64,000 nt of DNA from Pseudosporangium ferrugineum (GCF_003002065.1 NZ_PVZG01000001.1:911180-975179); one strand, 5' to 3'; counted from the stretch's first letter, positions 1 through 10,171 are shown. Notes: generated by a model not told the origin, from the letters alone. Numbers and translations are program-made.

Positions 1-1925
<1,925 letters not shown>

Positions 1926-2005
1926 GCTCTTCTTCTTTCGTTCGACCTACGGCAGGCGGAACGCCACCGGGGGCGCGGGCGATTCCGGTGTGAGACGCTC
2001 CTTAC

Positions 2006-2380
2006 ATGCCTCTCCCCCTGCTCGTCGTGGACGCGGCCAACGTCGTCGGCTCCAGACCCGACGGTTGGTGGCGGGACCGTGCCGGTGCCACCGCGCGCCT
2101 GCGCGACGCGCTGCGGCCGCTGACCACCCAGGGACTCCCGGACCTGCCCGGGCCGGTCGAGATCGTCCTGGTCGTCGAGGGGCGCGCCCGCGACGTCGCG
2201 GCGGGTGAGGGCGTCCGCGTCGAGCGCGCCCCCGGCTCCGGCGACGACGCGATCGTGGCCGTGGTGGCGGCCGAGGGCACCGGCCGGCAGGTCGTGGTGG
2301 TGACCGCGGACCGGGGCCTGCGCGCCCGGGTGACCGCCCTCGGCGCCGAGGTCCGGGGCCCCACCAGCATCCCGCGCTGA
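2006..2380 (+). CDS. NYN/PIN-like small protein (often annotated NTP pyrophosphohydrolase)
   Basis: 124-residue protein with the layout of a compact NYN/YacP-like PIN-fold nuclease. The N-terminal strand LLVVDAANVVG carries D9 and N12, GSGDDAIV carries D80 and D81, and VVVVTADRGLR carries D102, giving the acidic metal-binding set expected of the fold. Related actinobacterial proteins are often named NTP pyrophosphohydrolase, but the visible motifs fit a nuclease fold better. It is divergent from the ClpC-like gene across an 80-bp shared intergenic region. No clear Shine-Dalgarno precedes the ATG. The substrate (RNA or other) cannot be told from sequence. Confidence 0.72.
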   Translation: MPLPLLVVDAANVVGSRPDGWWRDRAGATARLRDALRPLTTQGLPDLPGPVEIVLVVEGRARDVAAGEGVRVERAPGSGDDAIVAVVAAEGTGRQVVVVTADRGLRARVTALGAEVRGPTSIPR

Positions 2381-2466
2381 AACGGGCACTCGGGCACGAC
2401 CCCCGCATCGCGGACGACTAAGCTGGTCGTCACGCACCGGCTCCACTTCACCAGGAGGCTGCACCT

Positions 2467-2727
2467 GTGGCCAGCGTCGCCGAGGTCAGAGCGGCCGTGG
2501 ACGCCGCACTCCAGCAGGTCACCGAGGGTCAGGCGGCCATCCAGGCGGCCCGGGAGAAGCTCGGCGAGGCCCAGCAGAGCCTGGCCGCCGCGCTGGACGG
2601 GTCCGCCAACGACGCGGTCGGTGCCGCCCACGCCTCCCTCGCCCAGGCCGACCAGCAGCTCGAGGAGTGCCTGGGGGCCACCCTGATGGCGGTCGAGCAG
2701 GCGCAGACCTACACGGCGACCCTCTGA
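2467..2727 (+). CDS. Small all-helical protein, first gene of the FtsK-like cassette
   Basis: 86-residue Ala/Gln/Glu-rich protein predicted to be two helices, with the size of an ESX/WXG100 protein but no WxG turn. GTG start chosen because AGGAGG (2453-2458) lies 8 nt upstream. It is followed after 4 nt by the next gene, and the remaining genes of the cassette overlap, so the four are probably one operon. A TAAGCT hexamer at about 2419-2424 could be the operon promoter -10. Its N-terminal helix pattern resembles that of the next protein, suggesting the two may interact. Function unknown; a substrate, adaptor or partner of the ATPase is an inference from context only. Confidence 0.75.
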   Translation: MASVAEVRAAVDAALQQVTEGQAAIQAAREKLGEAQQSLAAALDGSANDAVGAAHASLAQADQQLEECLGATLMAVEQAQTYTATL

Positions 2728-2731
2728 CGCG

Positions 2732-3604
2732 ATGTCGCTGCTCGAGGAACTCGGCGCCCAGCTCCGGGCCACGTCGGAGGAGCTGCCCACCGGACCGGTG
2801 TCGGTGGCGATGGAGCGGCTGCGCAGCGCGTCCGAGCTGCTCAACTGGGTGCGGCAGAGCTCGGTGGACCCGATGGGCGTGCCGCAGCTGGGCAACGCCG
2901 TCGAGCACGCCGAGCACGCCGCCGCCGCGCTGCGCCTCGCCCAGGACGCCATCGCGTCGTACCTGGCCGCGATCGGTCTCGCCGGCGCCGGCGGCGCGCC
3001 GCCCGACACCGACTACAAGGCCGGGCTCCAACCGCCGGACCGGACCGCCGGGCCGGAGGCGCAGCAGCCGCCGCCCGAGCAGCTCGGCCCGTGGTGGCAG
3101 GAGCGGGTCGCCGCGCTGACCGGCGAGGCGCCGCCCCCGCCGCAGGAGAACGGCGCCGACCGCTCCGGCGACACCGCCGAGCTGCTGCGCCGGGTCGCCG
3201 CCGGGGTCCGCTCCGGCGACCGCGCCCAGCTCGGCCGCGACCTGCACCGGGTGAACGCCGCGACCGGCCTGGGCCTGTCCGCGGCGAGCACCCCGGTGCT
3301 GCACCGGCTCGCCGGCGACCTGCTCGGCCACGAGCCGCGGCCGGAGGACCTCGAGCGGCTGCGCACGGCCGCCACCGGCCGGGTCCGTTCCCTGCTGCCC
3401 GGCACCTCGCCGGCGGTGGTCGACACGCTGCTCGCCCGCATCTGCCGCGCCCCGGCGAAGGCCGAGACCCCCGCGCACCCGGCCGATTCCGCGGTCACCG
3501 CCAGCGTGCTGACCGGCGTCCTGCTGGCCCGCCTCGGCCGCGACCCGGACACCCTGCACCCGGACGCGCCGGAGCCCCTACCGCCCCGTGGTGCCGATGC
3601 CTGA
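2732..3604 (+). CDS. Uncharacterised helical protein of the FtsK-like cassette
   Basis: 290 residues. Residues 1-85 are helical and resemble the preceding 86-residue protein in length and composition (a single Trp in LLNWVRQSS). Residues 90-145 are a Pro/Gln-rich linker, and residues 150-285 form a second helical domain rich in Leu/Arg/Ala. No catalytic motif, signal peptide or membrane segment is visible. It starts 4 nt after the upstream stop and its own TGA overlaps the ATG of the ATPase gene (ATGCCTGA), indicating translational coupling. Likely a dedicated partner or regulator of the ATPase. I do not recognise a named family. Confidence 0.75.
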   Translation: MSLLEELGAQLRATSEELPTGPVSVAMERLRSASELLNWVRQSSVDPMGVPQLGNAVEHAEHAAAALRLAQDAIASYLAAIGLAGAGGAPPDTDYKAGLQPPDRTAGPEAQQPPPEQLGPWWQERVAALTGEAPPPPQENGADRSGDTAELLRRVAAGVRSGDRAQLGRDLHRVNAATGLGLSAASTPVLHRLAGDLLGHEPRPEDLERLRTAATGRVRSLLPGTSPAVVDTLLARICRAPAKAETPAHPADSAVTASVLTGVLLARLGRDPDTLHPDAPEPLPPRGADA

Positions 3605-6242
3605 CTCGACCGCCCAGCAGGTTCTGGAGGTCCGGGCCGCGCTGTCGCACGCCCTCGGCGTGGCCACCGACGCCCTCCGGGCCGCCCGGGACGAGCTCGA
3701 CGCGGCGACCACCCGGCGCTCCCGGATCGTCGCCGCCGCCCGCGAGCGCCGCAAGCGCCTCGCCCACGAGCGGGACAAGCGGCTGCGCCAGATCGACGAG
3801 TTCCACGAGCGGGACCTGGCCGAGCTGGCCGGGGCCGCGGCGGAGACGGCGCGGCTCGCCGCACCGGGCGCGGCCGGGCTCGGCTGGCCACGGTGGCGTG
3901 CGACCCCGGCCGGCACCCCGGTGCCCGCTCCCGAGCTGCGGGTGGGGCGGTTGCTGCTGCCGTACGACGGGGAGGTGCCCGCGCTCGTGCCGTTGCTCGA
4001 CCGGGGGCACGTGGTGGTCCGCGGCGACGAGCGGACCGGCGACGACGTGGTGGCCGGGCTGCTGCTGCGCGCGCTGGGCGGCGCCGAGCCGGGCCGGATC
4101 ACGCTGACCGGGTACGACCCCGAGCAGCTCGGCGGCGGGCTGGCCGGTTTCGCCCCGCTCGCCCCGGCCGGGGTGCTGCAGTTCGTCGGCCCGGGCGGCC
4201 TGGGCCCCCTGCTGGACGAGCTCGTCGACCACGTGCGCCGGATCAACGAGACCGTGCTGGCCGGCGAGCACTCGTCGCTGCGCGAGCTGGCCGCCGCGAC
4301 CGGGCGCCGTCCGGAGCCGTGGCGGGTGGCGATCCTGCTCGGCGCCGGCCGCCCCGACGAGCTGTCCCGGCACGAGCGGGGCCAGCTCGACCGGCTGCTG
4401 CGCACGGGGGCGGCGTGCGGCGTGCACCTGATCGTGCGGGGGCTGCCGGTGCCGGCCGGTCCGGGCATCGAGATCGTGAACGCGGTGCCGGGCGACGAGG
4501 CGCGCGTCAGCGGCACCGGCGACCTGCCCGTACGCCTGGACCCGGGGCCGCCGCCGGCGATCATCACGGCGACCTGCCGGCAGATCGCGGACGCGGTGGC
4601 GGCCGGCCCGGCGCCGGTGGCCCTGGACAGCCTGCTGCCGGAGCGTGAATGGCAGGAGAGCTCCGCCCGGGCGCTGACCGCCCCGCTCGGCGACAGCCCG
4701 CAGGGCGCCCCGGTGCACGTGACCCTCTCCGACTATCCGCCGCACGCCCTCATCGCGGGGCCCTCCGGCACCGGCAAGACCAACCTCATCTACGCGTGGA
4801 TGGGGGCGCTCGCCGCCCGCTACTCCCCCGCCGAGCTGGCCTTCTACCTGCTCGACTTCAAGGAGGGCGTGTCCTTCGCCCGGTTCGCGCCGGGCCGCCG
4901 GGACCCGAGCTGGCTGCCGCACGTGCGCCTGGTCGGCCTCAACGTCAACACCGACCGCGAGTTCGGCCTGGCCCTGCTCCGGTTCCTCGGCGCGGAGCTG
5001 CGCAGCCGGGCGGACGCCGCCAAGCGGCACGAGGTGACCAACCTGGCGGAGCTGCGCGCCGAGGACCCGGAGGGCTCCTGGCCCCGGATCGTGGCGGTCG
5101 TCGACGAGTTCCAGGTGCTGCTGTCCGGCCGCGACGCCGTCGCCGCCGAGGCCGTCGACCTGCTCGAGGACCTGGCCCGCCGGGGCCGGTCGCAGGGCAT
5201 CCACCTGGTGCTGGCCAGCCAGGACGTCTCCGGCATCGAGGCGCTCTGGGGCCGCCCGGCGCTGGTCGCCCAGTTCTCGCTGCGCATCGCCCTGCCCCGG
5301 GCCCGCCGGGTGCTCGCCGAGACCAACACGGCCGCCGACGTGCTGCCGCGATACCACGCCGTGGTCAACGCCGACTCCGGCGCGACCGAGGCGAACCGGG
5401 TGGTCCGGGTGCCCGACGCGGGCAACCGGGAGCGGTGGAGCGACCTGCAGCACCGGCTCTGGCGGCGGCGCCCGCAGGAGCTGCCGCCGCCCCGGCTCTT
5501 CGACGGCGACGCGATCCCGCGCCTGGACGACAGCCCCGACTTCCGGGGGTACGCGCCGGCCGCGACGGTCGCCGCGCCCGAGGTGCTGCTCGGCGAGACC
5601 ATCGACGTCGAGGCCCGGTCCGCGCGCACGGTGCTGCGCCGGGCCCCGGGCCGCAACATCGCGGTGATGGGCCAGCGCGTCGACGAGGCGTGCGCGGTGC
5701 TGCACACCGCTGCCCGATCGCTGGCCGCGCAGTTCACCCCGGGCGCCGCCCAGTTCCGCGTCGCGTGCCTGGACAGCGACGCTGCCGCCGCGGTCGAGGC
5801 GCTGCGGGGCGTCCTGCCGCCGGAGACCGGCTATTTCGACGGGGACACGGTCGAGATCCTGCTGGAGGACGCGGCCGACCGGGCTGCCGCGGGCTCGGCC
5901 GAGGACCGGCCGCTCTTCCTCTTCCTGTACGCGGTGGACGCCGCCCCGGGCCGCGCGAACGACCTGCTGCGGCGCATCCTGCGGCAGGGCCCCGAACGGC
6001 GGATCCACGTGATCGGCTGGTGGCGCGGGGCGTCGCTGCTGCGCGACACGCTGGGCGGGCAGGGCACGCGGACCGACGTCATCGGCGCCTGGGTCGCGCT
6101 GGACGTGCACGGCAGCGAACTGTCGCCGTACTACCCGGGTCACGGCGCGCCGGTCTGGTATCCGCGGCCGTGGCGTGCCCTGCACTTCGACCGCTCGGTC
6201 CACCGTGGCGCCGAGGTGATCATCCCCTATGGACCATCATGA
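3597..6242 (+). CDS. FtsK/SpoIIIE-domain ATPase, soluble
   Basis: 881 residues. Start ATG 3597 is preferred to in-frame GTG codons at 3588 and 3591 because it gives the coupled overlap with the preceding stop. Order: N-terminal coiled coil (about residues 15-85, rich in Arg/Glu), a middle domain, then an FtsK/SpoIIIE motor with Walker A GPSGTGKT (388-395), the LLDFKEGVSF segment typical of FtsK/EccC motors, Walker B VAVVDE (499-504) and an LVLASQDVSG sensor-like segment. The C-terminal third (about 660-881) looks like a degenerate second ATPase-like fold. There is no transmembrane segment, unlike cell-division FtsK, and no gamma domain is evident. The last codons overlap the next gene (ATGA). 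It probably pumps DNA or a protein, with the membrane link supplied by the downstream gene. Confidence 0.88.
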   Translation: MPDSTAQQVLEVRAALSHALGVATDALRAARDELDAATTRRSRIVAAARERRKRLAHERDKRLRQIDEFHERDLAELAGAAAETARLAAPGAAGLGWPRWRATPAGTPVPAPELRVGRLLLPYDGEVPALVPLLDRGHVVVRGDERTGDDVVAGLLLRALGGAEPGRITLTGYDPEQLGGGLAGFAPLAPAGVLQFVGPGGLGPLLDELVDHVRRINETVLAGEHSSLRELAAATGRRPEPWRVAILLGAGRPDELSRHERGQLDRLLRTGAACGVHLIVRGLPVPAGPGIEIVNAVPGDEARVSGTGDLPVRLDPGPPPAIITATCRQIADAVAAGPAPVALDSLLPEREWQESSARALTAPLGDSPQGAPVHVTLSDYPPHALIAGPSGTGKTNLIYAWMGALAARYSPAELAFYLLDFKEGVSFARFAPGRRDPSWLPHVRLVGLNVNTDREFGLALLRFLGAELRSRADAAKRHEVTNLAELRAEDPEGSWPRIVAVVDEFQVLLSGRDAVAAEAVDLLEDLARRGRSQGIHLVLASQDVSGIEALWGRPALVAQFSLRIALPRARRVLAETNTAADVLPRYHAVVNADSGATEANRVVRVPDAGNRERWSDLQHRLWRRRPQELPPPRLFDGDAIPRLDDSPDFRGYAPAATVAAPEVLLGETIDVEARSARTVLRRAPGRNIAVMGQRVDEACAVLHTAARSLAAQFTPGAAQFRVACLDSDAAAAVEALRGVLPPETGYFDGDTVEILLEDAADRAAAGSAEDRPLFLFLYAVDAAPGRANDLLRRILRQGPERRIHVIGWWRGASLLRDTLGGQGTRTDVIGAWVALDVHGSELSPYYPGHGAPVWYPRPWRALHFDRSVHRGAEVIIPYGPS

Positions 6243-6952
6243 CGGCACCTGAGAGCGACGGCGTGCTCGAGCGCCGCACGCCCGACTACCGCGGCGTGAT
6301 CCGCAAGCTGACCAACCTCGACGAGGAGGCGGCTGCCCACCGCGCCGAGGCCCGGACCTGGCACGACACCCGGGCCGCGGAGGCGGACGAGGCGGTCCGC
6401 ACGGCCGACGACCGGGTACGCCGCGCCGAGACGGCGGTCCGGCAGGCGCAGCGCGAGCTGGAGGAGATCGACGCGCGGGTGGCCGGCGTCTGGGCGGAAT
6501 TCTCGCACCGGGCCGGCCGGGCCGCGGAACGCTTCGGCCCCGCGCTGGAGCCGGCGGTGCCCCGCCAGCGGGACAGGGACGCGGAGGCGTACCTGGAGGA
6601 GGCGACCGCGGCCGCCGCGCGCAAGACCCCGCCGAAGCCGCTGAAGGGCGCCACCCTGCTCTACGTGGGCATCGGCGCCCTCGGCGGCGCGGTCGGGCTG
6701 GCGGCCTGGTCGCTGCTGCGCTGGGCGGGCCGCGAGGGCGGCGGCGACCTGGCCGTCGGGCTGCCGGTCGTGGCGCTCGTGGTGGCGCTGCTCGGGCCGA
6801 TCCTGGCGGTGGTGACGGCCAAGCGGGTGGCGGACCGCAGCGGCACGCCGCTGGACGCCTCGTCGGTGTCCACGGTGCTGATCGCGGCGCTGATCACCGC
6901 CGGGCTGATCCTCGTGATGGTCCGCAACAACGCCGCCGCCGCGGGCGGCTGA
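6239..6952 (+). CDS. Coiled-coil membrane protein, last gene of the FtsK-like cassette
   Basis: 237 residues. The first 110 are a charged coiled coil (Ala/Glu/Arg heptads). After a Lys/Pro-rich hinge come three hydrophobic stretches at about residues 139-160, 168-190 and 210-230, so the coiled coil is probably cytoplasmic and anchored by a C-terminal membrane domain. The ATG lies inside the TGA overlap of the upstream ATPase gene. Placement suggests it tethers the soluble motor to the membrane. There is no recognisable family motif and function is inferred from context only. Confidence 0.78.
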   Translation: MTAPESDGVLERRTPDYRGVIRKLTNLDEEAAAHRAEARTWHDTRAAEADEAVRTADDRVRRAETAVRQAQRELEEIDARVAGVWAEFSHRAGRAAERFGPALEPAVPRQRDRDAEAYLEEATAAAARKTPPKPLKGATLLYVGIGALGGAVGLAAWSLLRWAGREGGGDLAVGLPVVALVVALLGPILAVVTAKRVADRSGTPLDASSVSTVLIAALITAGLILVMVRNNAAAAGG

Positions 6953-6955
6953 CCC

Positions 6956-8203
6956 TCAGGCGGGGGTCAGCACCGCCTCGCGGAGCAGGCGGCGGGCCAG
7001 GACCAGCCGGTCCGCGTCGTCGTCGAGGCCGGGCAGGTCGCCCACCCGGTGGGTGCGCCCGTCCAGCGCCGCCCGGACGGCGGCCGCGCAGAAGGACGGG
7101 AAGCGCAGCGTACGCCCGGAGAGCCGCAGCACCACGTGCGACGGACCGTCGTCGCGCAGGTCCCAGCGGAGCCCGCCGCGGACGGCGACGCGGTCGTCCG
7201 GGGTGAGGTTCTCGGCGTACGCGAGCTGGGCGAGGGGGCGGACCGGTGCCGGGCGCGCGGCGGGCCAGGAGCGGGCCCGGAGGCGTTCGGCGACGTCGGC
7301 CGGGTCGGCGGTCTGCAGCCAGTCCCGCAGCGCCGCCACCGTCGCGGCCAGCTCCGGCTCGACCTCGGCGGGGTCGGCCACGTCCAGGCCGTACGGCAGG
7401 GTGGCGCGCAGGCGCTGGTCCGCGGCGGCGAGGCCGAGCAGCTCCTCGACCAGGGCGTACCGGGTCAGCGAGCGGATCCCGAAGGTCAGGTGCAGCGACC
7501 GCTCCCCCTGCGCCTCGGCCGAGTGCAGCCACCCGCGCGGCAGGTAGAGCGCGTCGCCCGGGGCGAGCACTACGTCGAGCGCGGCGGGGCCCTCGGCGAC
7601 GGCACCGACCTCGTCGGCCCGGCCGCCCCAGGCCTGGCGTTCGAGCGGCTCGGGCAGCACCGGCTCGTGGATGCGCCAGCGCTTGGTCCCGTCCACCTGG
7701 AGGACGAACACGTCGTGGGTGTCGTAGTGGGTGGCGAAGCCCTTGTTGCCGGCCGGCGTCAGGTACGCGTTCACCTGCAGCGGCCGGCGCAGCTCGGCGC
7801 CGAGGCGGCCGGCGTACCGGATCAGCGGTGGCCAGAGGCGGTGCAGGCCCTGGAGCACGAGGGTCGCGCCGTCCGCGTACAGCTGGAGGATCTTGTCGTC
7901 GACGACCTGGTCGCCGATCTCCGCGCCGGCGCCGCCGGAGCCGGTGAAGCGCGCCGCGGGCAGGACGGTGCCGCGGTCGGCGACGCGCAGGAACGGCGTC
8001 CGCAGCCCGCGCTCGGAGAGCAGCTCGTCGACGGCGTCCGGGGAGAGCAGGTCGAGGAAGCCGTCCGGGCCGGCCAGCTCGTCGGCGCGGGTGAGCAGCG
8101 GCTGCCTCCCCCAGTACGCCTCGGCGAACTTGGCCGGGTCGGCGGCGATCACCCGGGACAGGGCCGGACGGTCGTCGGTGCCGTCCGGCGTCGGGTGCGT
8201 CAT
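6956..8203 (-). CDS. JmjC/cupin-4-type 2-oxoglutarate Fe(II) oxygenase
   Basis: 415-residue protein of the ribosomal-oxygenase-like JmjC class (YcfD/RoxA, MINA53, NO66 relatives), enzymes that hydroxylate protein side chains using 2-oxoglutarate, O2 and Fe(II). The metal triad is visible as H159 and D161 in THYDTHDVF and H227 in LPRGWLHSAE. The C-terminal helical/winged region typical of this group follows. The start ATG lies 11 nt after the stop of the upstream repeat-peptide gene, and its ribosome site GAGGA overlaps that TGA, so the two are translationally coupled. The obvious inference is that the repeat peptide is the substrate. A ribosomal protein target cannot be excluded. Confidence 0.9.
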   Translation of the reverse strand: MTHPTPDGTDDRPALSRVIAADPAKFAEAYWGRQPLLTRADELAGPDGFLDLLSPDAVDELLSERGLRTPFLRVADRGTVLPAARFTGSGGAGAEIGDQVVDDKILQLYADGATLVLQGLHRLWPPLIRYAGRLGAELRRPLQVNAYLTPAGNKGFATHYDTHDVFVLQVDGTKRWRIHEPVLPEPLERQAWGGRADEVGAVAEGPAALDVVLAPGDALYLPRGWLHSAEAQGERSLHLTFGIRSLTRYALVEELLGLAAADQRLRATLPYGLDVADPAEVEPELAATVAALRDWLQTADPADVAERLRARSWPAARPAPVRPLAQLAYAENLTPDDRVAVRGGLRWDLRDDGPSHVVLRLSGRTLRFPSFCAAAVRAALDGRTHRVGDLPGLDDDADRLVLARRLLREAVLTPA

Positions 8204-8214
8204 CGCGCGGGTCC

Positions 8215-8535
8215 TCAGGAGGCGCTGCCGTCGGCGCCACCGTCGTGGCCGCCCGGGTTCGCGCCGCCGTCCGCCGGGCCCTCGCCCGACGCGCCACCGT
8301 CGGCACCGCCGTCGACGCCACCCGGGTTCGCGCCGCCGTCCGCCGGACCCTCACCCGACGCCGCGCCGTCCGCACCGCCGTCGTGGCCGGCCGGGTTCGC
8401 GCCGCCGTCCGCCGGGCCCTCGCCCGCGCCGCCGTCCGCGCCGCCGTCGTGACCGGCGGGGTTCGCGCCGCCGTCGGCCACGCCCTCGCCCGAGACGCCG
8501 CTGCCGCCGGTGATGTCGTCGTCGTTGAGTCGCAT
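8215..8535 (-). CDS. Four-repeat Gly/Asp/Asn-rich peptide, candidate substrate of the JmjC oxygenase
   Basis: 106-residue peptide made of a 15-residue leader-like N-terminus (MRLNDDDITGGSGVS) and four near-identical repeats of 22-23 residues with core GEGPADGGANPxGHDGGADG. It has almost no large hydrophobic residues, no Cys, no signal peptide and no membrane segment. It is a real gene: GGAGGG sits 8 nt before the ATG, the repeats are conserved at protein level with synonymous and conservative differences, and the oxygenase follows 11 nt downstream with a coupled ribosome site. Candidate hydroxylation targets recur in every unit (Asn, Asp and, in three of four, His). It could be a modified-peptide precursor or a calcium-binding-type repeat protein. 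Family not recognised with certainty. Confidence 0.82.
   Translation of the reverse strand: MRLNDDDITGGSGVSGEGVADGGANPAGHDGGADGGAGEGPADGGANPAGHDGGADGAASGEGPADGGANPGGVDGGADGGASGEGPADGGANPGGHDGGADGSAS
8218..8490 (-). repeat. Four tandem 66-69 bp coding repeats
   Basis: Residues 16-37, 38-60, 61-83 and 84-106 of the peptide gene are one unit repeated four times. Unit 1 has Val for Pro at position 4, and unit 3 has Val for His at position 14. The register is kept in multiples of three, as expected for selection on the protein. Confidence 0.9.
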
Positions 8536-8610
8536 GATCGTTTCCCTCCGTTGGTGGAGTTCCCGCGGTACCCCGTTTCGATCACCCCTAACCGGGGGAG
8601 AACCCGGGGT

Positions 8611-9372
8611 GTGCTGGTGATGGGTACCTCGGGCTGGCAGTACCGGGACTGGCGTCCTCCGAAGGGCGGCGACGACAGCCGGCCGTACCTGTATCCCGAG
8701 GGTCTTCCGCAGCGGCTCTGGCTGGAGCGGTTCGCCGGGGCCTTCGCCACCGTCGAGATCAACAACGCCTTCTACCGGCTGCCGGAACGCGACACCTTCG
8801 CCCGGTGGCGGGCGCGAACCCCCGACGACTTCTGCTTCGCGGTGAAGATGAGCCGCTATCTGACCCACATCAAGCGGCTCAAGGAGCCGGCCGAGCCGGT
8901 GGCCCGGTTCCTGAGCCGCGCCGACGCCCTCGGCGACAAGCTGGGCCCGGTGCTGATCCAGCTGCCGCCCACGCTCAAGGTGGACGTCGCGGCGCTGGAC
9001 GAGACGCTCTCGCTGTTCCCGCGGGAGGTGCGGGTCGCGGTCGAGCCGCGGCACGACAGCTGGTGGACCGACGACGTCCGCGAGGTGCTCGAGCGGCACA
9101 ACGCGGCGCTGTCCTGGGCGGACCGCAAGGGGCGCCCGATGACCCCGCTGTGGCTCACCGCGGACTTCGCCTACCTGCGGATGCACGAGGGGCGGGCCCA
9201 GCCTTGGCCGCACTACGGGCGCGCGTCGCTGGCGTCGTGGCTGGAGCGGCTGCCCGCCGTACGGACGTATGTGTATTTCAACAACGATCCCGGCGGCGCG
9301 GCCGTCACCGACGCCACCGCCATGGCCGCGATGGCCCGCCGCCGCGGGTGCCCGGTCACCCGCACGCCGTAG
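8611..9372 (+). CDS. DUF72 family protein (first of two)
   Basis: Member of the DUF72/YecE TIM-barrel-like family of unknown biochemical function. Typical features: N-terminal VMGTSGWQYRDW, EINNAFYRLP, FAVKMSRYLTH, VLIQLPP, VAVEPRHDSWW and near the end YVYFNNDPGGAA. GTG 8611 is chosen because GGGGGAG lies 10 nt upstream and because it gives the usual family start just before the VGTSGW-type strand; ATG 8620 is an alternative. It is divergent from the repeat-peptide operon over 75 bp. A second DUF72 gene lies 0.8 kb downstream on the other strand. The two are distant paralogues, not a recent duplication. Confidence 0.88.
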   Translation: MLVMGTSGWQYRDWRPPKGGDDSRPYLYPEGLPQRLWLERFAGAFATVEINNAFYRLPERDTFARWRARTPDDFCFAVKMSRYLTHIKRLKEPAEPVARFLSRADALGDKLGPVLIQLPPTLKVDVAALDETLSLFPREVRVAVEPRHDSWWTDDVREVLERHNAALSWADRKGRPMTPLWLTADFAYLRMHEGRAQPWPHYGRASLASWLERLPAVRTYVYFNNDPGGAAVTDATAMAAMARRRGCPVTRTP

Positions 9373-9375
9373 GGT
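9370..9375 (+). promoter_or_regulatory. Leaderless-type -10 box TAGGGT for the aminotransferase gene
   Basis: TAGGGT lies 7 nt before ATG 9383 and there is no ribosome binding site, the arrangement expected when transcription begins at the start codon. The box includes the TAG stop of the upstream DUF72 gene. Confidence 0.5.
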
Positions 9376-9382
9376 GGGCGGG

Positions 9383-10162
9383 ATGCGCGTCGAGCTGAAC
9401 GGCCGGGAGCCGGGCATCGCCGAGCTGCACCGGCTGGTCGAGCTGAACTACGGCCACTACACGGCCTTCCAGGTGCGCGACGGCGGCGTCCGGGGCCTCG
9501 CGCTGCACCTGGCCCGGCTCGCCGACGGCGCCGAGGAACTGTTCGGGCACCGCATCGGCGTCGAGGAGGAGCACCGCCTGCTCGGGCTGGTGCGGCACGC
9601 GCTGGGCCGGGTCCGCGACGCCTCCGTGCGGGTGACGTTCGTCCCCGGCCCCGGCGGCGACGGCCCGCCCGACGTCCTCGTGTCGGTGGCCGACCCGGTG
9701 CCGGACCCGCCGGGCCCGCCGCTGCGGATCCAGACCGTCACCTACGAGCGCGACCTGCCCGAGCACAAGCACCGCGGCACGTTCATGCTCGACCACCACG
9801 TCCGCGAGGCCCGGCTGGCCGGCTTCGACGACCGCCTGTTCGTGGGGCGCGACGGCCGGATCCGCGAGGGTACGGCCTGGAATCTCGCAGTCTGGGACGG
9901 CGACCAGGTGCTGTGGCCGCAGGCGCCGGTCCTGCGCGGGGTGACCATGGTGCTGCTGCAGATCGCGATGACCATGAACGGCGCGCCGTGGGGGCTGCGC
10001 CCGGTGAGCGCCGCGGACCTGACCGCCTTCCCGGGCGCGGCGGCGGTCAGCGCGGACGGCGTACGCGGCATCGCCAGCCTCGACGAGGTGCCGTGCACGG
10101 ACAACCGGCTGGTCAAGATGCTCGCCGAGACGTGGGCCGAAGTGCCCCTCGACGAGCTCTAG
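9383..10162 (+). CDS. PLP-dependent class IV aminotransferase
   Basis: 259-residue fold-type IV PLP enzyme (branched-chain/D-amino-acid aminotransferase or aminodeoxychorismate lyase group). The Lys in EHKHRGTFMLDHH is at the position of the Schiff-base lysine, followed by REARLAGFDDRLFV, DGRIREGTAWNL and LRGVTM, the usual order of class IV motifs. Substrate cannot be assigned; the replacement of the usual Asn-Tyr after the lysine by Met-Leu-Asp-His suggests it is not a standard IlvE. It ends 2 bp from the stop of the convergent DUF72 gene. Confidence 0.85.
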   Translation: MRVELNGREPGIAELHRLVELNYGHYTAFQVRDGGVRGLALHLARLADGAEELFGHRIGVEEEHRLLGLVRHALGRVRDASVRVTFVPGPGGDGPPDVLVSVADPVPDPPGPPLRIQTVTYERDLPEHKHRGTFMLDHHVREARLAGFDDRLFVGRDGRIREGTAWNLAVWDGDQVLWPQAPVLRGVTMVLLQIAMTMNGAPWGLRPVSAADLTAFPGAAAVSADGVRGIASLDEVPCTDNRLVKMLAETWAEVPLDEL

Positions 10163-10171
10163 ATCTAGAGC
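10156..10171. repeat. 16-bp perfect palindrome holding both convergent stop codons
   Basis: GCTCTAGATCTAGAGC is perfectly self-complementary. It contains the TAG of the aminotransferase (10160-10162) and the TAG of the convergent DUF72 gene (10165-10167). It could act as a short bidirectional hairpin, but there is no T-run. Confidence 0.75.

Noticed and set aside
2467..6952. Calling the FtsK cassette a standard type VII (ESX) system
   Set aside because: No WxG motif, EccB, EccD, EccE or mycosin gene is present, and the ATPase lacks the three-ATPase EccC layout.
8245..8520. Plus-strand frames across the repeat peptide gene (Arg/Ala repeats)
   Set aside because: They are the antisense image of the minus-strand repeats; the minus frame has the ribosome site and coupled downstream gene.
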